Numbered from the stretch's first letter, positions 18,794-28,228 are shown. The stretch is 64,000 nt of DNA from an uncultured Clostridia bacterium (GCA_934130085.1 CAKOXK010000005.1:31346-95345), one strand, 5' to 3'. Notes: a model not told the origin generated them from the sequence alone. Numbers and translations: made by a program.

Positions 18794-20050
18794 TTATTTA
18801 TTTTTTTCTTTATCTTTTAGATAGTAGATTGTGTTGATTTTTACTTTATTTGCTACATCTATTATTTGTTCTTTTGTTACTGCTTCTACTTTTTTAATGT
18901 ACTCTTCAACTGTTAAATTCTCTCCATACATATCTTGGTCAAGACTAAATGTTATTGTTTCATCTTGAGATTCTGGTATCATTTTAAGTGATGATGTTGC
19001 TAGCTGTTTTGCTGATTTTACTTCATCATCTGTAATCTTGCCATCTTTCATATCTTGAAGCTGTGCTTTAATTATGCTTAATGTTTTTTCATAATTTTTT
19101 AGCTCTATACCTGTTTTTATTATGATAGCATTCTTTCTTCTGATATAGCTTGACGATGCTGAATATGCTAAACTTGCCTTTTCACGTACATTTTGGAATA
19201 GTTTTGAATTTGCACTTCCTCCTAAGACTACATTGTACATACTTGTTGCAAATTTGTTGTCACTATCTACATCTAATCCAATCATAAGCTTTCCTTGAGT
19301 TACATCTAATTCTTCAGTCACAGCTTTTTCTTCGGATTGGTTGTGATTATTTTGTTCAATCTTCTTTTGGTTTTTGTTTTCTTTTTTTGATGTATCAACT
19401 ATTGTTTTTAATTCTTCAATATCATAAGGGGTTTGAGGAATTGTTATATTTTCTGCCTCTTTGCCATTAATAATTACATACATTTTGCATTCTTTTAGCA
19501 TTTTTAAATAATATTCATATAATGATCTTGCAGTTATATCTTTTAAATCTTCTGCATACCCGTATTTATATAATCCATAAGGTTCACCTTTAAACATTTC
19601 TTCTATGCATCTATTTACAGCATATACTCTTTTATCATCTGACCTAGAATTTATAATATCAGCCAAGTTCTTCTTTTCTTGAGATACATATTCTTCTGAA
19701 AATGAGTTGTTTTGCACATAAGGATTGAAAATTATATCAAATAATAATTTGATGCTTTCCTCTGCTAAATTTGCTTTTTCTTTTATATATTCATCACATA
19801 ATGACTCTATATAGAACTTAAGAATTAAGCTTTCTCCTGTTTTTTCAACTCCTGCGTTAAAGCTTGCTCCATACATATTTTCAAGAACTTTTCCTATTTC
19901 AAGTTGACTTGTGTAATTTGCACTTCCCCTTTTAAGTACTGCTGGCAATATTGCATTTTTAGTGATTGTTTCTCTCTTTAATGGAACTTCTAAAAATACA
20001 GCTATTTCGTTATTTTTAAATTTATTTGTAGTAAGTCTTGTTACTCTCAT
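18794..20050 (-). CDS. M16-family peptidase-like protein, YmfF-like
   Basis: The 418-residue protein has two M16 lobes but no HxxEH zinc motif in the first lobe, as is usual for the YmfF partner. A glycine-rich VLGGSANSKLFQNVREKASL stretch in the second lobe is typical of M16 peptidases. It is encoded just before the HYLEH-bearing peptidase, so the two probably act as an active/inactive pair. A Lys/Gln/Asn-rich insert (about residues 220-245) separates the lobes. AAGGAGG precedes the ATG. Confidence 0.8.
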   Translation of the reverse strand: MRVTRLTTNKFKNNEIAVFLEVPLKRETITKNAILPAVLKRGSANYTSQLEIGKVLENMYGASFNAGVEKTGESLILKFYIESLCDEYIKEKANLAEESIKLLFDIIFNPYVQNNSFSEEYVSQEKKNLADIINSRSDDKRVYAVNRCIEEMFKGEPYGLYKYGYAEDLKDITARSLYEYYLKMLKECKMYVIINGKEAENITIPQTPYDIEELKTIVDTSKKENKNQKKIEQNNHNQSEEKAVTEELDVTQGKLMIGLDVDSDNKFATSMYNVVLGGSANSKLFQNVREKASLAYSASSSYIRRKNAIIIKTGIELKNYEKTLSIIKAQLQDMKDGKITDDEVKSAKQLATSSLKMIPESQDETITFSLDQDMYGENLTVEEYIKKVEAVTKEQIIDVANKVKINTIYYLKDKEKNK

Positions 20051-20074
20051 GAAATTCCTCCTTATTTTAAAAAA

Positions 20075-21751
20075 CTAATTGCTTTTCAAGTATACATCAA
20101 AGTTTTCGATTTGTTCAATATATTTACAATTTTGTTTTACATATTCCTTTAATTCTTCTTGGAATTGATATATTGTGTATTTAGTTTCATCATTATCAAT
20201 TAAAATGATAGTGTTATTGTCTAAGTTCTTTAGCTTTTCAAGCATTCCAGATGTTCCATCTTTTCCAAAATTTCCTCTAAGAGGCATATCAAAATAATAG
20301 TTATCTATATTCAGATCAAGTGTGTAAAACATTGCATAAATTGAAACTACTACTATATTCTTTCCTTCTTTTTGTTTTTCTATTAAATAATTATCTACAT
20401 TTTTAACGTTTTCTTTTAATTCATTTTCAAATATTGCGCCTTTAAAAATTCCGCTTCTTTCTCTTGCGTTTGCATATCTGATAATTTCTGATACATTGAT
20501 TATCATTAAAACTGTTATTAATATAGTTGCTACCAGATTGATGATTTTTTGAATGTTATCACCATCAAACAAATCTTTTAAAATTTCATATAAAGCATAC
20601 ATTATTAGTAGTTCACTTGCAATTATTGCAAGTGATGCGTGGTATTGGTTAAATATAGGGTAGACTAAAACTAGTGAGCCTGTTGCAAATGTAAGCATTA
20701 TTTTTATGTTTAATTTTATTTTCTCATCTTTTATATTTTTAATTACAAGCACTGAAATTACTATTGTTATTATGAAGGTAATTAAGTATGTAATTGTAAG
20801 GTTTGATAGTGCTATATTTTGTTTGAAATCTTTTAACCCTAAAATGCATAAGCTAATAAAATTTTCTAGGTTGTTACTTAATAATTCGTATAGTACAAAT
20901 ACTGAGCAAATAGAAATAGCAACAAGCGCAGACTTTAAAATTGATTTTATTGCTACTTTTATTTTAATGCTGTTGTCTGTTTTGCTTTCCTTCTCTTCGT
21001 CTTTGTTTTTTTCTGTCACTAACTCTGTTTGATTAAATTCATTATTTTCTTGTTCATGCTCTAATTCGAAATTTTTAATATTCTGTTTTTGCTCTAATTT
21101 GGAATTTTTAATATTCTGTTTTTGCGTTTTCTTCTTAGCCTTAATATTAATATTTTTTATAAGTTCATAAGCTATGTATGAAATTATATAACCTGCTGCC
21201 ATTTTTTGATTAGTTAATATTATTAGCGCAATTATTATTCCCTGTTTAATAAAACTCGTTTGTTTATCTCTGTCCTTTAGAGCTATTAATAAACCTACCA
21301 AAAATAATAATGTTGCTAATCCATTATAGCTAGCAGAAGCCCTTATAAAATCCTCTGTAATTACTACCATGCTGATTGTAAATAATGATGCTGCACCTTT
21401 TTTTATTTCTAACGTTCTTAAAATCTGATAAATTATTACATATAGAATTGTACAAATTATTACATTATATATTTGTAAGCTTTGATAATTTTTTCCGAAA
21501 AAGTTAAACAAAACTTTTCCACTCTCGTAAAAAATTGGCGTTGTTATTATATTTACATCTTTATATATTACTTTTCCTGTTGCTAGCTTATATATGTTGC
21601 CAAATACCCAGAGTGAATCATAAGGACTAAGTTTTACATACACTGTTTTGGCAATTACTGTTGTAATGATTATTATAAGCATAAAAAGGAAATTATGTTT
21701 TGATATAAAAGATTGTACCTTTGAATATACCTTTTGAATTTTTTCTTTCAT
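20075..21751 (-). CDS. polytopic membrane protein, GT-C glycosyltransferase-like
   Basis: The 558-residue protein has about ten to eleven TM helices, an acidic PYDSLW motif in the first extracytoplasmic loop (about residue 45) and a C-terminal soluble part. Acidic residues in the first loop after TM1 are typical of GT-C enzymes that use lipid-linked sugars (ArnT/PMT type), so a role in cell-surface glycosylation is plausible but not proven. A cytoplasmic loop (about 200-255) is rich in Lys/Glu/Asn and holds a short internal repeat (KQNIKNSKLE, KQNIKNFELE). It lies 24 bp before the M16 pair. Confidence 0.6.
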   Translation of the reverse strand: MKEKIQKVYSKVQSFISKHNFLFMLIIIITTVIAKTVYVKLSPYDSLWVFGNIYKLATGKVIYKDVNIITTPIFYESGKVLFNFFGKNYQSLQIYNVIICTILYVIIYQILRTLEIKKGAASLFTISMVVITEDFIRASASYNGLATLLFLVGLLIALKDRDKQTSFIKQGIIIALIILTNQKMAAGYIISYIAYELIKNINIKAKKKTQKQNIKNSKLEQKQNIKNFELEHEQENNEFNQTELVTEKNKDEEKESKTDNSIKIKVAIKSILKSALVAISICSVFVLYELLSNNLENFISLCILGLKDFKQNIALSNLTITYLITFIITIVISVLVIKNIKDEKIKLNIKIMLTFATGSLVLVYPIFNQYHASLAIIASELLIMYALYEILKDLFDGDNIQKIINLVATILITVLMIINVSEIIRYANARERSGIFKGAIFENELKENVKNVDNYLIEKQKEGKNIVVVSIYAMFYTLDLNIDNYYFDMPLRGNFGKDGTSGMLEKLKNLDNNTIILIDNDETKYTIYQFQEELKEYVKQNCKYIEQIENFDVYLKSN

Positions 21752-21914
21752 GTTCTATTCGTATGCTATATTAAAACTTAAATAAGCATGCGTACCTTTC
21801 TCAATTTATTATTTATTTTTTCAAAATATATTTTACTAATTTATTTTGTTGAAATTGTTGTTTCAATAAGAATTGTTTGATTATTTTATAAGTTCTATAA
21901 TATTGAAAAAAATT

Positions 21915-21944
21915 TCAAAAAAAGTTGGAGAATAACCCCAACTT
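21915..21944 (-). terminator. rpsU terminator
   Basis: On the minus strand AAGTTGG (21938-21944) pairs with CCAACTT (21922-21928) and is followed by a T-run reaching 21915. It lies 9 bp after the rpsU stop. Confidence 0.85.
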
Positions 21945-21952
21945 CTTAAATT

Positions 21953-22123
21953 TTAATATTTTCTTTTTCTTGCAGCCTCTGACTTCTTTTTTCTTTTAAC
22001 GCTAGGCTTTTCGTAGCATTCTCTTTTGCGAAGTTCTTGTAATAGACCGTTTCTTGCATTTTGTCTTTTAAGTTTTTTTATTGCATCTTCTATATTTCCA
22101 TCTTTAACTTTTATTTCTGGCAT
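21953..22123 (-). CDS. rpsU: 30S ribosomal protein S21
   Basis: A 56-residue protein with the S21 signature: a start MPEIKVKDG, a central lysine-rich helix and a C-terminal RKRKY-type basic tail. It binds the small subunit near the anti-Shine-Dalgarno region. The start at 22123 is chosen because GGAAGGAGG precedes it; longer readings upstream have no site and do not resemble S21. It is a monocistronic unit with its own promoter and terminator. Confidence 0.93.
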   Translation of the reverse strand: MPEIKVKDGNIEDAIKKLKRQNARNGLLQELRKRECYEKPSVKRKKKSEAARKRKY

Positions 22124-22204
22124 CTTATATCCCCTCCTTCCAAAGCTTTCAACTATTGTATGGGATTTTAGAGCTAATTGCTCAAATCTTTTTAATACTC
22201 GTTT

Positions 22205-22234
22205 ATTATACATTATCAGGCTTGCAGTTGTCAA
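22205..22234 (-). promoter_or_regulatory. rpsU promoter
   Basis: On the minus strand TTGACA (22229-22234), an 18-bp spacer and TATAAT (22205-22210) lie about 80 bp before the S21 start. Both hexamers are consensus. Confidence 0.8.
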
Positions 22235-22344
22235 TACCTGTTTTGATAAGTTTTATTGTGGGGGCTATCATTTATTATAATTATTAAAAGCTGTATTTCC
22301 TACAGTTTATTTTCTATACTCAAAAATAAGATATTGTAATAGTA

Positions 22345-22373
22345 TTGACTTTTTTAATAAAAAAATGTATTAT
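22345..22373 (+). promoter_or_regulatory. promoter of the CptI-like antitoxin RNA
   Basis: TTGACT (22345-22350), a 17-bp spacer and TATTAT (22368-22373) place transcription initiation near 22381, just before the antitoxin repeats. An alternative TATAAT occurs at 22377-22382 at wider spacing. Confidence 0.7.
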
Positions 22374-22380
22374 GAATATA

Positions 22381-22552
22381 ATACTAGAGATACATTACAG
22401 TATCTTGTCCAAATCAAATGTTAGCCGCAACCCTATTTGCGGGGTACAAATGCATAGGTGTGCAAATGTTACTCGCAACCCTACTTGCGACAAATAAATG
22501 CGTAGGTGGACAAATGTTAATAAAATTCTACCTCTTCGGAGGTAGTTTTTTT
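22381..22552 (+). ncRNA. type III antitoxin RNA, CptI-like, with two full 48-nt repeats
   Basis: Two direct repeats of 48 nt (22415-22462 and 22463-22510) plus the start of a third (from 22511) precede a terminator hairpin CTACCTC-TTCG-GAGGTAG with T-run (22528-22552). Each repeat can form a stem, CCGCAA/TTGCGG in the first and TCGCAA/TTGCGA in the second, so the pair C-G is replaced by T-A. The loop also pairs with a downstream segment: CCTAT with ATAGG in the first repeat and CCTAC with GTAGG in the second, again a compensated change. This is the H-type pseudoknot plan of type III antitoxins, whose repeats are cut by and then inhibit the toxin. The leaky terminator before the toxin gene is also typical. 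Confidence 0.85.
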
Positions 22553-22566
22553 AGAAAGAGGTAATA

Positions 22567-23037
22567 ATGAAAGTAGAAAATGGAAAATTTTATTTTATAA
22601 ATGATAAATACTTCGAATTGTTCAAAAATTATTCTTTAATGCAAAATAAAGAAAATGGAAATAAAAGGCCTTGCTATTTTTGTTTTAATGATCCAGAAAA
22701 TGAAGAAATAATATGGTTTGTACCAATATCAAGTAAAGTAGAGAAATATCAAGCTATATATAAAAATAAAAAGAAAACTAAAAAGAAAGTTTATAACTTT
22801 GTTTTTGGTAAAGTTTTAGGAAAAGAAAAAACATTTTTAATACAAAATATTTTTCCAACAACAGAGGAATACATAGAAGCAAAGTATAGAAACAAAATGC
22901 AAGATGTTGAAATAGCAGAAAATCTAAAGCAAAAAGTTATAGAAACCTCAATGAATGTTATAAAACTTGCTGAAAAAGGAATAAATATTCCATTTTATGA
23001 TATAATTGAAATGAAAAAAATATTAATGGAAAAGTAG
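22567..23037 (+). CDS. cptN: type III toxin endoribonuclease, CptN/ToxN-like
   Basis: This 156-residue protein fits the ToxN/AbiQ superfamily, whose members are sequence-specific endoribonucleases that halt growth or abort phage infection when not held by their RNA antitoxin. It has the N-terminal GKFYFINDKYFELF strand-helix, IIWFVPISSKVEKYQAIY, KTFLIQNIFPTTEEYI and a helical C-terminus. The segments with PISSKVEKY and LIQNxFP are those I associate with the CptN branch. It follows an RNA of tandem pseudoknot-forming repeats and a terminator, the defining operon layout. AGAGGT lies ahead of the ATG. It is a plus-strand gene in a minus-strand neighbourhood, as expected for a mobile defence module. 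Confidence 0.85.
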   Translation: MKVENGKFYFINDKYFELFKNYSLMQNKENGNKRPCYFCFNDPENEEIIWFVPISSKVEKYQAIYKNKKKTKKKVYNFVFGKVLGKEKTFLIQNIFPTTEEYIEAKYRNKMQDVEIAENLKQKVIETSMNVIKLAEKGINIPFYDIIEMKKILMEK

Positions 23038-23309
23038 GTTTATTTGTTTAATCAGTAGTTGTGTTGCACTTAAAAGTTAAGATCGACTATATAATTTGTT
23101 ATATGTCTTTTTCAGTTGCATTTTAGATTTCAAGATTTCTTATATTTGTATATTCATATTTTTAAGTTTTTCTTCAATAATTTCTCTAGCATTTTTTTCT
23201 TGTCTAAATGTAATTTAAATTTCAAATTTATGTAATTTACAGTTTTGTGCAAAATAAAAATATAAATAGATAATTGTTAATAAAAGTCCAACTCTTCCTA
23301 TGTAATTTT
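23038..23309. other. spacer without recognised gene
   Basis: The AT-rich spacer between the convergent toxin and phosphatase genes has no clear terminator. On the minus strand near 23150-23215 a short open stretch rich in Lys/Glu codons looks faintly coding, but I could not assign it. Confidence 0.3.
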
Positions 23310-23876
23310 TTATCTTATAATTTCTTTTCTTTTTTCTAGATAATACTTATAATTTTCTTCTGTAAGTATAATACTTCCTAGGTTTTTAGACATTATATTA
23401 TTATATTCCTTGACAAAATTTCTTTTTATTGATCTCATAACACCGTTATGTGTTACAATTAGGATTCTTTCATTATTTTTATATTTGCTAAACATTTCTT
23501 CAACAAAATTGCCAACTCTGTAGTCTACTTGTTTTGTAGTTTCTGCTCCTTTTGGGGTATATTGTCCCGCTCTGTATAGGGCAAGTAAAGTTTGATCTAT
23601 AGTATTTTTCTTTTTTCCTTCCCATTCTCCTATGGAAATTTCAGTTATTTTTTCATCTATAATTGGCTTAGAATTAGGTAAAATAGCCTCAAGTGTTTGC
23701 TTAGTTCTTTTTAGCGGTGAACAATAAATATAATCGAAATTTTTTTCTTCAGCTTTTAAAGCATTTTTTGCCTGTTCAAATCCTTCTCTTGTTATGTTGC
23801 AATCTATTCTTCCTGTAAAAATCCCCTCTTTATTCAATTCTGTTTCAGCATGTCTTATAAATATTAACTCTATCAT
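23310..23876 (-). CDS. histidine phosphatase family protein
   Basis: The 188-residue protein begins with FIRHAETELNKEGIFTGRID, the RHG/RHA catalytic motif with the phospho-accepting histidine, and has ERILIVTHNGVMRSIKRN with the second catalytic histidine near residue 140 and the acid region IGEWEG about residue 77. The phosphoglycerate-mutase fold covers phosphatases of sugar phosphates, alpha-ribazole phosphate and others; which substrate applies cannot be told. It stands alone between the type III toxin and nrdG. Confidence 0.85.
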   Translation of the reverse strand: MIELIFIRHAETELNKEGIFTGRIDCNITREGFEQAKNALKAEEKNFDYIYCSPLKRTKQTLEAILPNSKPIIDEKITEISIGEWEGKKKNTIDQTLLALYRAGQYTPKGAETTKQVDYRVGNFVEEMFSKYKNNERILIVTHNGVMRSIKRNFVKEYNNIMSKNLGSIILTEENYKYYLEKRKEIIR

Positions 23877-23987
23877 GTGATATTTACTCCCTTATAATAA
23901 CTATTTTCTTTAAATTCTTTCTGCACTTATTATTTTCAGCTTTTTAAGTATAGATTTTCCTTCAATATCTTTCATTTAATAAATCAC

Positions 23988-24030
23988 AAGTAAGAATTTC
24001 AATTCCTTAGTAATATTGAAATTCTTACTT
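23988..24030 (-). terminator. stem-loop after nrdG
   Basis: A perfect 16-bp inverted repeat (23988-24003 with 24015-24030) with an 11-base loop begins 8 bp after the nrdG stop. The minus-strand side is only moderately T-rich, so it may work as a terminator or as a 3'-end stabilising hairpin. Confidence 0.6.
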
Positions 24031-24037
24031 GTATCTT

Positions 24038-24550
24038 TTAATTTTTCTCGTAGTATTTTGTATATAGTACTGGCTTGTTTTCTTTTAGTGATTCTTTTAC
24101 GTTTATTATTCTTTGGTTTGATGATCCTCTCCAGTTTAGTTTTGGATTATGTAGTTCATCTACATATTGTCCATCAATTAGTACATCTATGTCTTTTAAA
24201 TCTGCTTTGTTTGGAATGTTTTCAAATTTATATCCACTCCATACCCATATATCTTTTTCATTATTTTTAAATTCTGCTTTAAATTCTTTTGCTAGCATTT
24301 TTGTTGCTTCTATATTCTTTGGGTGTAGTGGCTCTCCTCCTAGTATTGATAATCCTTTGACATTTTCATTTTCGCAGAGTTTTATTACTTCTTTTGCAAC
24401 ATTCTCATCAAATATTTTGCCTCCATTAAAGTCATGGGTTTCTGGGTTAAAGCAGTTTTTACAGTTGAATGCACATCCTTGTAAAAATATTGATACTCTA
24501 ACTCCTGGACCATTTGCTATATCCATTTTTCTAATTTTGTTATATCTCAT
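24038..24550 (-). CDS. nrdG: anaerobic ribonucleoside-triphosphate reductase activating protein
   Basis: A 170-residue radical SAM enzyme that installs the glycyl radical on NrdD. The iron-sulfur motif CAFNCKNC (CxxxCxxC) is about residues 31-38, followed by the SAM-binding glycine-rich SILGGEPL. It lies 2 bp after nrdD in the same operon, so the two proteins are made together. Length is normal for NrdG. Confidence 0.93.
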   Translation of the reverse strand: MRYNKIRKMDIANGPGVRVSIFLQGCAFNCKNCFNPETHDFNGGKIFDENVAKEVIKLCENENVKGLSILGGEPLHPKNIEATKMLAKEFKAEFKNNEKDIWVWSGYKFENIPNKADLKDIDVLIDGQYVDELHNPKLNWRGSSNQRIINVKESLKENKPVLYTKYYEKN

Positions 24551-24552
24551 TT

Positions 24553-26895
24553 TTACCTTCTTACTGTTTCTAATACATTTTCGCTTTTTATTTTATTTTT
24601 TGTTTTTTCGAATTCTGCTTTCATTTCTTCTATCGTTTTGCTAAGGTTTTCATCTTTTTGAGCTGTATCTTCTTTTTTCTCTTCTGTTTCTTCTTTTACA
24701 TTGTGATTTTCATGTTCACATTCTTGGATTTTTGTGTCATCAAAATCTTTGTTATCAATGTGTAGTACTCTTTCTTTTATTTCTTCTGTTCTTCCTTTGT
24801 TCCAGAAGTTTGTGCCAATGTATCCACATGTTCTTCTTGCTACGTTTAATGTTCTGTGGTCTCTGTTTCCGCATTGTGGGCAATACCATTCTAGGTTATC
24901 ATCTAGTAATATTTCTCCATCAAATCCGCATTTTTGGCAGTAGTCTGATTTTGTGTTTAATTCTGCATACATTATGTTGTTGTAAATATATTCAATTAAT
25001 TGTTCTACTACATCAATGTTGTTTTGTAGGTTTGGTGTTTCAACATAGCTTATAGCTCCTCCTGGTGATAGACGTTGGAATTTGCTTTCTAATTTAAGTT
25101 TGCTGAATGCATCTATTTCCTCAAATACAGGTACATGATATGAGTTTGTTATGTAATTTCTGTCTGTAATTCCTTTAATTACTCCGAATCTATTTTTTAA
25201 ACATTTTGCAAATTTGTATGTTGTTGATTCTATTGGTGTTCCGTATAATGAGTAATCTATGTTTTCTTCTTTTTTCCATTCATCACATTTATCATCCATG
25301 TGTTGCATAACTTCTATTGCAAATTTTTCTCCTTCACCACCATCTGTGTGGCTATTGCCTGTCATGTATTTAACACATTCATAAAGTCCGGCATATCCTA
25401 ATGATAATGTTGAGTAACCATTATGCAATAAATCATGTATGCTTGCTCCCTTTGGAAGTCTTGCAAATGCTCCGTATTGCCATAGAATTGGTGCTACATC
25501 GCTTGTTCCATGTGATAATCTTTCATGTCTAACTTTAAGTGCCTTGTGACAAAGTTCAAGTCTTTCATCAAAAATTTTCCAGAAATCTTTCATGTTTTTT
25601 GCTGATGATAATGCTACATCTGGTAGGTTGATTGTGACAACACCTTGATTAAATCTTCCATAGTATTTTGGTTTATTTGTTTTAGGGTCAATGTATGGTG
25701 TTAAGAATGATCTGCATCCCATACATGGATAACATTGTCCGTTTCCGTTTTTATCAACTTTTAATTGTTTCATTATCTTTTCTGATATATAATCAGGAAC
25801 CATTCTTTTTGCTGTGCATTTTGCTGCAAGTTCTGTTAAATACCAATACTTGCTATCTTTATGAATATTATCTTCTTCAAGTACATATAGTAGCTTTGGA
25901 AAAGCTGGTGTTATATATACGCCTTTTTCGTTTTTGAAGCCTAATATTCTTTGTTTTAGAAATTCTTCTATTATCATAGCAAGTTCATCTTTGTATTCAT
26001 CAGTTTCCCCTAAGTACATATTTACTGATAAGAAAGGTGCTTGTCCATTTGTGTTAGTCATTGAATTTACTTGGTAATTGAATGTTTGAACTCCATCTTC
26101 AATCTCTTTTTTTGTATCTTCCATTGCAAATTTTTTGCATTCATCTTCAGGAAGTTTACGGCTTTCATATTTCTTTAAATATCTGTTATAACTATCTCTT
26201 ACAAATGGTGCTAAGTGTGTTAATGAAACTGTAGCTCCTCCATAGGTTGATGATGTGACTGCTAATATAATTTGCGTTGTTATTGTTGAAGCTGTGATAA
26301 ATCTGTGAGGTTTTTCTATTTTTACGCCATTTATAACTGTTCCATTTTGTAGCATATCTTCTAGATTTATTAATTCACAGTTTGTAAGAACATTTTGTGC
26401 AAAATAATCAGCATCATGAAAATGAATTATTCCCTCATCATGAGCCTTTACTATTTCTGGTGGGAGTAAAAATCTACGTGTAATATCTGTACTTGTAATA
26501 CCAGCTAGGTAGTCTCTTTGAGTAGTAACAACCTTTGCATTTTTATTTGAATTTTCGTTGTTCCAGTATTCACTCTCTCCATCAATCAATTCTTTTATTG
26601 ATTGATCTGTAGTATTGGCTTTTCTAACTAAAGCTCTTGTGTAACGATATGTAATATACTCCCTTGCAAGATTGAACTTTTTTAAAGTCATTAATTGGTT
26701 CTCAATCATATCTTGGATATCTTCAACAAGAATTCTTTTTCTTTTTAAATTCTTTATATGTTTTACAATATCATTAATTTCTTCATCTGTAGCCTTTTCT
26801 TCATCATCAACTTCTTCATTAGCTTTTCCAATTGCAATTCTTATGCGTTCTTCATCAAAATCAACAATTTTGCCATCTCTTTTTACTACTTTCAT
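24553..26895 (-). CDS. nrdD: anaerobic ribonucleoside-triphosphate reductase
   Basis: A 780-residue class III reductase that makes deoxyribonucleotides without oxygen. An N-terminal ATP-cone (about 1-90, MKVVKRDGKIVDFDEERI) is followed by the catalytic barrel, with CxxC zinc pairs CQKCG and CPQCG near the C-terminus and the glycyl-radical loop RRTCGYIGTNFW. The ATG at 26895 is preferred over an upstream GTG because it starts exactly at the ATP-cone and has a G-rich site before it. After the radical loop the protein carries an extra charged tail of about 70 residues, which is longer than usual. Confidence 0.93.
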   Translation of the reverse strand: MKVVKRDGKIVDFDEERIRIAIGKANEEVDDEEKATDEEINDIVKHIKNLKRKRILVEDIQDMIENQLMTLKKFNLAREYITYRYTRALVRKANTTDQSIKELIDGESEYWNNENSNKNAKVVTTQRDYLAGITSTDITRRFLLPPEIVKAHDEGIIHFHDADYFAQNVLTNCELINLEDMLQNGTVINGVKIEKPHRFITASTITTQIILAVTSSTYGGATVSLTHLAPFVRDSYNRYLKKYESRKLPEDECKKFAMEDTKKEIEDGVQTFNYQVNSMTNTNGQAPFLSVNMYLGETDEYKDELAMIIEEFLKQRILGFKNEKGVYITPAFPKLLYVLEEDNIHKDSKYWYLTELAAKCTAKRMVPDYISEKIMKQLKVDKNGNGQCYPCMGCRSFLTPYIDPKTNKPKYYGRFNQGVVTINLPDVALSSAKNMKDFWKIFDERLELCHKALKVRHERLSHGTSDVAPILWQYGAFARLPKGASIHDLLHNGYSTLSLGYAGLYECVKYMTGNSHTDGGEGEKFAIEVMQHMDDKCDEWKKEENIDYSLYGTPIESTTYKFAKCLKNRFGVIKGITDRNYITNSYHVPVFEEIDAFSKLKLESKFQRLSPGGAISYVETPNLQNNIDVVEQLIEYIYNNIMYAELNTKSDYCQKCGFDGEILLDDNLEWYCPQCGNRDHRTLNVARRTCGYIGTNFWNKGRTEEIKERVLHIDNKDFDDTKIQECEHENHNVKEETEEKKEDTAQKDENLSKTIEEMKAEFEKTKNKIKSENVLETVRR

Positions 26896-26985
26896 ACTAG
26901 CCCCCACGTTACATAATTTAGTTTATTTTTTGTTATTTTCAAAAAATGATTTTTAAAAATTCTCTCTTTTTTGAAATGCAACACA

Positions 26986-27014
26986 ATAATATATTATGAA
27001 AAAATAAAAGTCAA
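26986..27014 (-). promoter_or_regulatory. nrdD promoter
   Basis: On the minus strand TTGACT (27009-27014), a 17-bp spacer and TATTAT (26986-26991) lie about 95 bp before the nrdD start. No convincing NrdR box was found over it. Confidence 0.7.
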
Positions 27015-27300
27015 GGTGTTTTTTTTAGAGAATGTTTATACATTATGTATTCCTTTTTGCTTTTCTCAGTAAAATCAACGGTTTGACTTATATTATTCGA
27101 TTAATTCATTTTAATTAAATTTATTTAATTTGAATGATTTTTATTAATATACGGGCTGTTTGAGTTATTTATCATTTCTGTAACATTGTGTAACTTTTCT
27201 TGTTTTTTTAAAAAATCATTTTTTAGAAGCTTGCATTTTTACATTTTTTGCAATATTCAATTAATATTTCATACCACTAACCATTTTTATTTCTATAAAG

Positions 27301-27446
27301 AAAAATGGGGAAAATTATATTGGTTAAGAATGCCGCGCAGCGATCAAGCGGAGCGCGAATGGTGCAATCTTCCGAAAGTTTTCTTTTAACTAACGAAGAT
27401 TGCAACGAGCAAGGCATCGACAACCAATATAATTTTCCCCATTTTT
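27301..27446. repeat. dispersed palindromic element, copy A
   Basis: A 146-bp element between nrdD and the sortase gene. The outer arms, AAAATGGGGAAAATTATATT and complement, pair over about 24 bp. Inside are ATGCC/GGCAT, a GC-rich hairpin CGCGC-AG-CG-ATCAAG-CG-GA-GCGCG, and a second hairpin with GCAATCTTC/GAAGATTGC. The same core recurs at four other places between 31 and 47 kb with different but self-complementary arms. Around it, 26,900-27,480 holds no gene. Confidence 0.85.
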
Positions 27447-27480
27447 TATATTCTATAATAGAAGTGAAGAAATAAAATAT

Positions 27481-28209
27481 TTATTCTTCTCTTGCTTTTA
27501 CAACTAATCTTTCTTTTCCATAGTTTGTACATGTGATTAGTGTTATTTCTCTTTGTCCATTTGTTAGCTGACTTGTACAGCTTACATCTGTTGGTTCTAC
27601 TACATATTTGGTGTATACAGAGTATGTCACTTCTTTTCCCGACAAATCTTTTAAGATTATTTCATCACCATTTTGTGCCATGCTTAGTTTTCCAAACATT
27701 TTGCCACTTTTGTAATTATGGCCTACTATGCAATAGTTGCCTACAGAGTTTGGGTTAGGTCCCCAATATTTGCAAAGTGATACTTTTAATAAGCTTTCTG
27801 ATTCTTCTGATAATACTGAATAATTTATTCCTAAGCGGGGGTATGAAAGTATTGCCTCTATTTCGTATTCAGAACCGTTACTTGCCTTTACTTTGCTTTC
27901 AATTGGTTCATCATTTTGTATTGTTTGTTCGGGTATTATTTCTTCTTCCTCATCTTGATCTTCGTTATTATCGTCTAATGCAAATACTATTGCATTTTCT
28001 TCAACAACTGTGCTATCTGAATCAATTTGGCTTAATAGTTCTTTTCCAACTGCCTCTTGGTCATTTCTATTTTTTTCGGCATACACATAGTAAACAAGGA
28101 GGATTATGATTGTTATTATCGATACTGTGTAAAGAATTCTATACATTTTTCTTTTTCTTTTCATTTCTGGTGTTACGTATATTTTTTTAGATATTAGTAT
28201 TTGATTCAT
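27481..28209 (-). CDS. sortase
   Basis: A 242-residue membrane-anchored transpeptidase that would attach surface proteins to the wall or join pilin subunits. It has a short basic cytoplasmic start, a TM helix (about 25-45), an acidic linker (about 60-110) and a sortase barrel with the catalytic histidine in IVGHNY, cysteine in TLITC and arginine in KERLVVKA. The ATG at 28209 is preferred: it has AAGGAGG in front and avoids overlap with rsmA. I could not fix the class (D/E-like). It is the last gene of the PBP-rsmA-sortase cluster. Confidence 0.87.
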   Translation of the reverse strand: MNQILISKKIYVTPEMKRKRKMYRILYTVSIITIIILLVYYVYAEKNRNDQEAVGKELLSQIDSDSTVVEENAIVFALDDNNEDQDEEEEIIPEQTIQNDEPIESKVKASNGSEYEIEAILSYPRLGINYSVLSEESESLLKVSLCKYWGPNPNSVGNYCIVGHNYKSGKMFGKLSMAQNGDEIILKDLSGKEVTYSVYTKYVVEPTDVSCTSQLTNGQREITLITCTNYGKERLVVKAREE

Positions 28210-28228
28210 TTTTCCTCCTTCCTTATTT

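Noticed and set aside
23150..23215. Short coding-like stretch on the minus strand after the type III toxin
   Set aside because: It is too short and low-complexity to assign. Listed only as a spacer.
26981..27000. NrdR box at the nrdD promoter
   Set aside because: ACACAATAATATAT resembles half of the consensus only. A second half and the usual paired boxes are missing.
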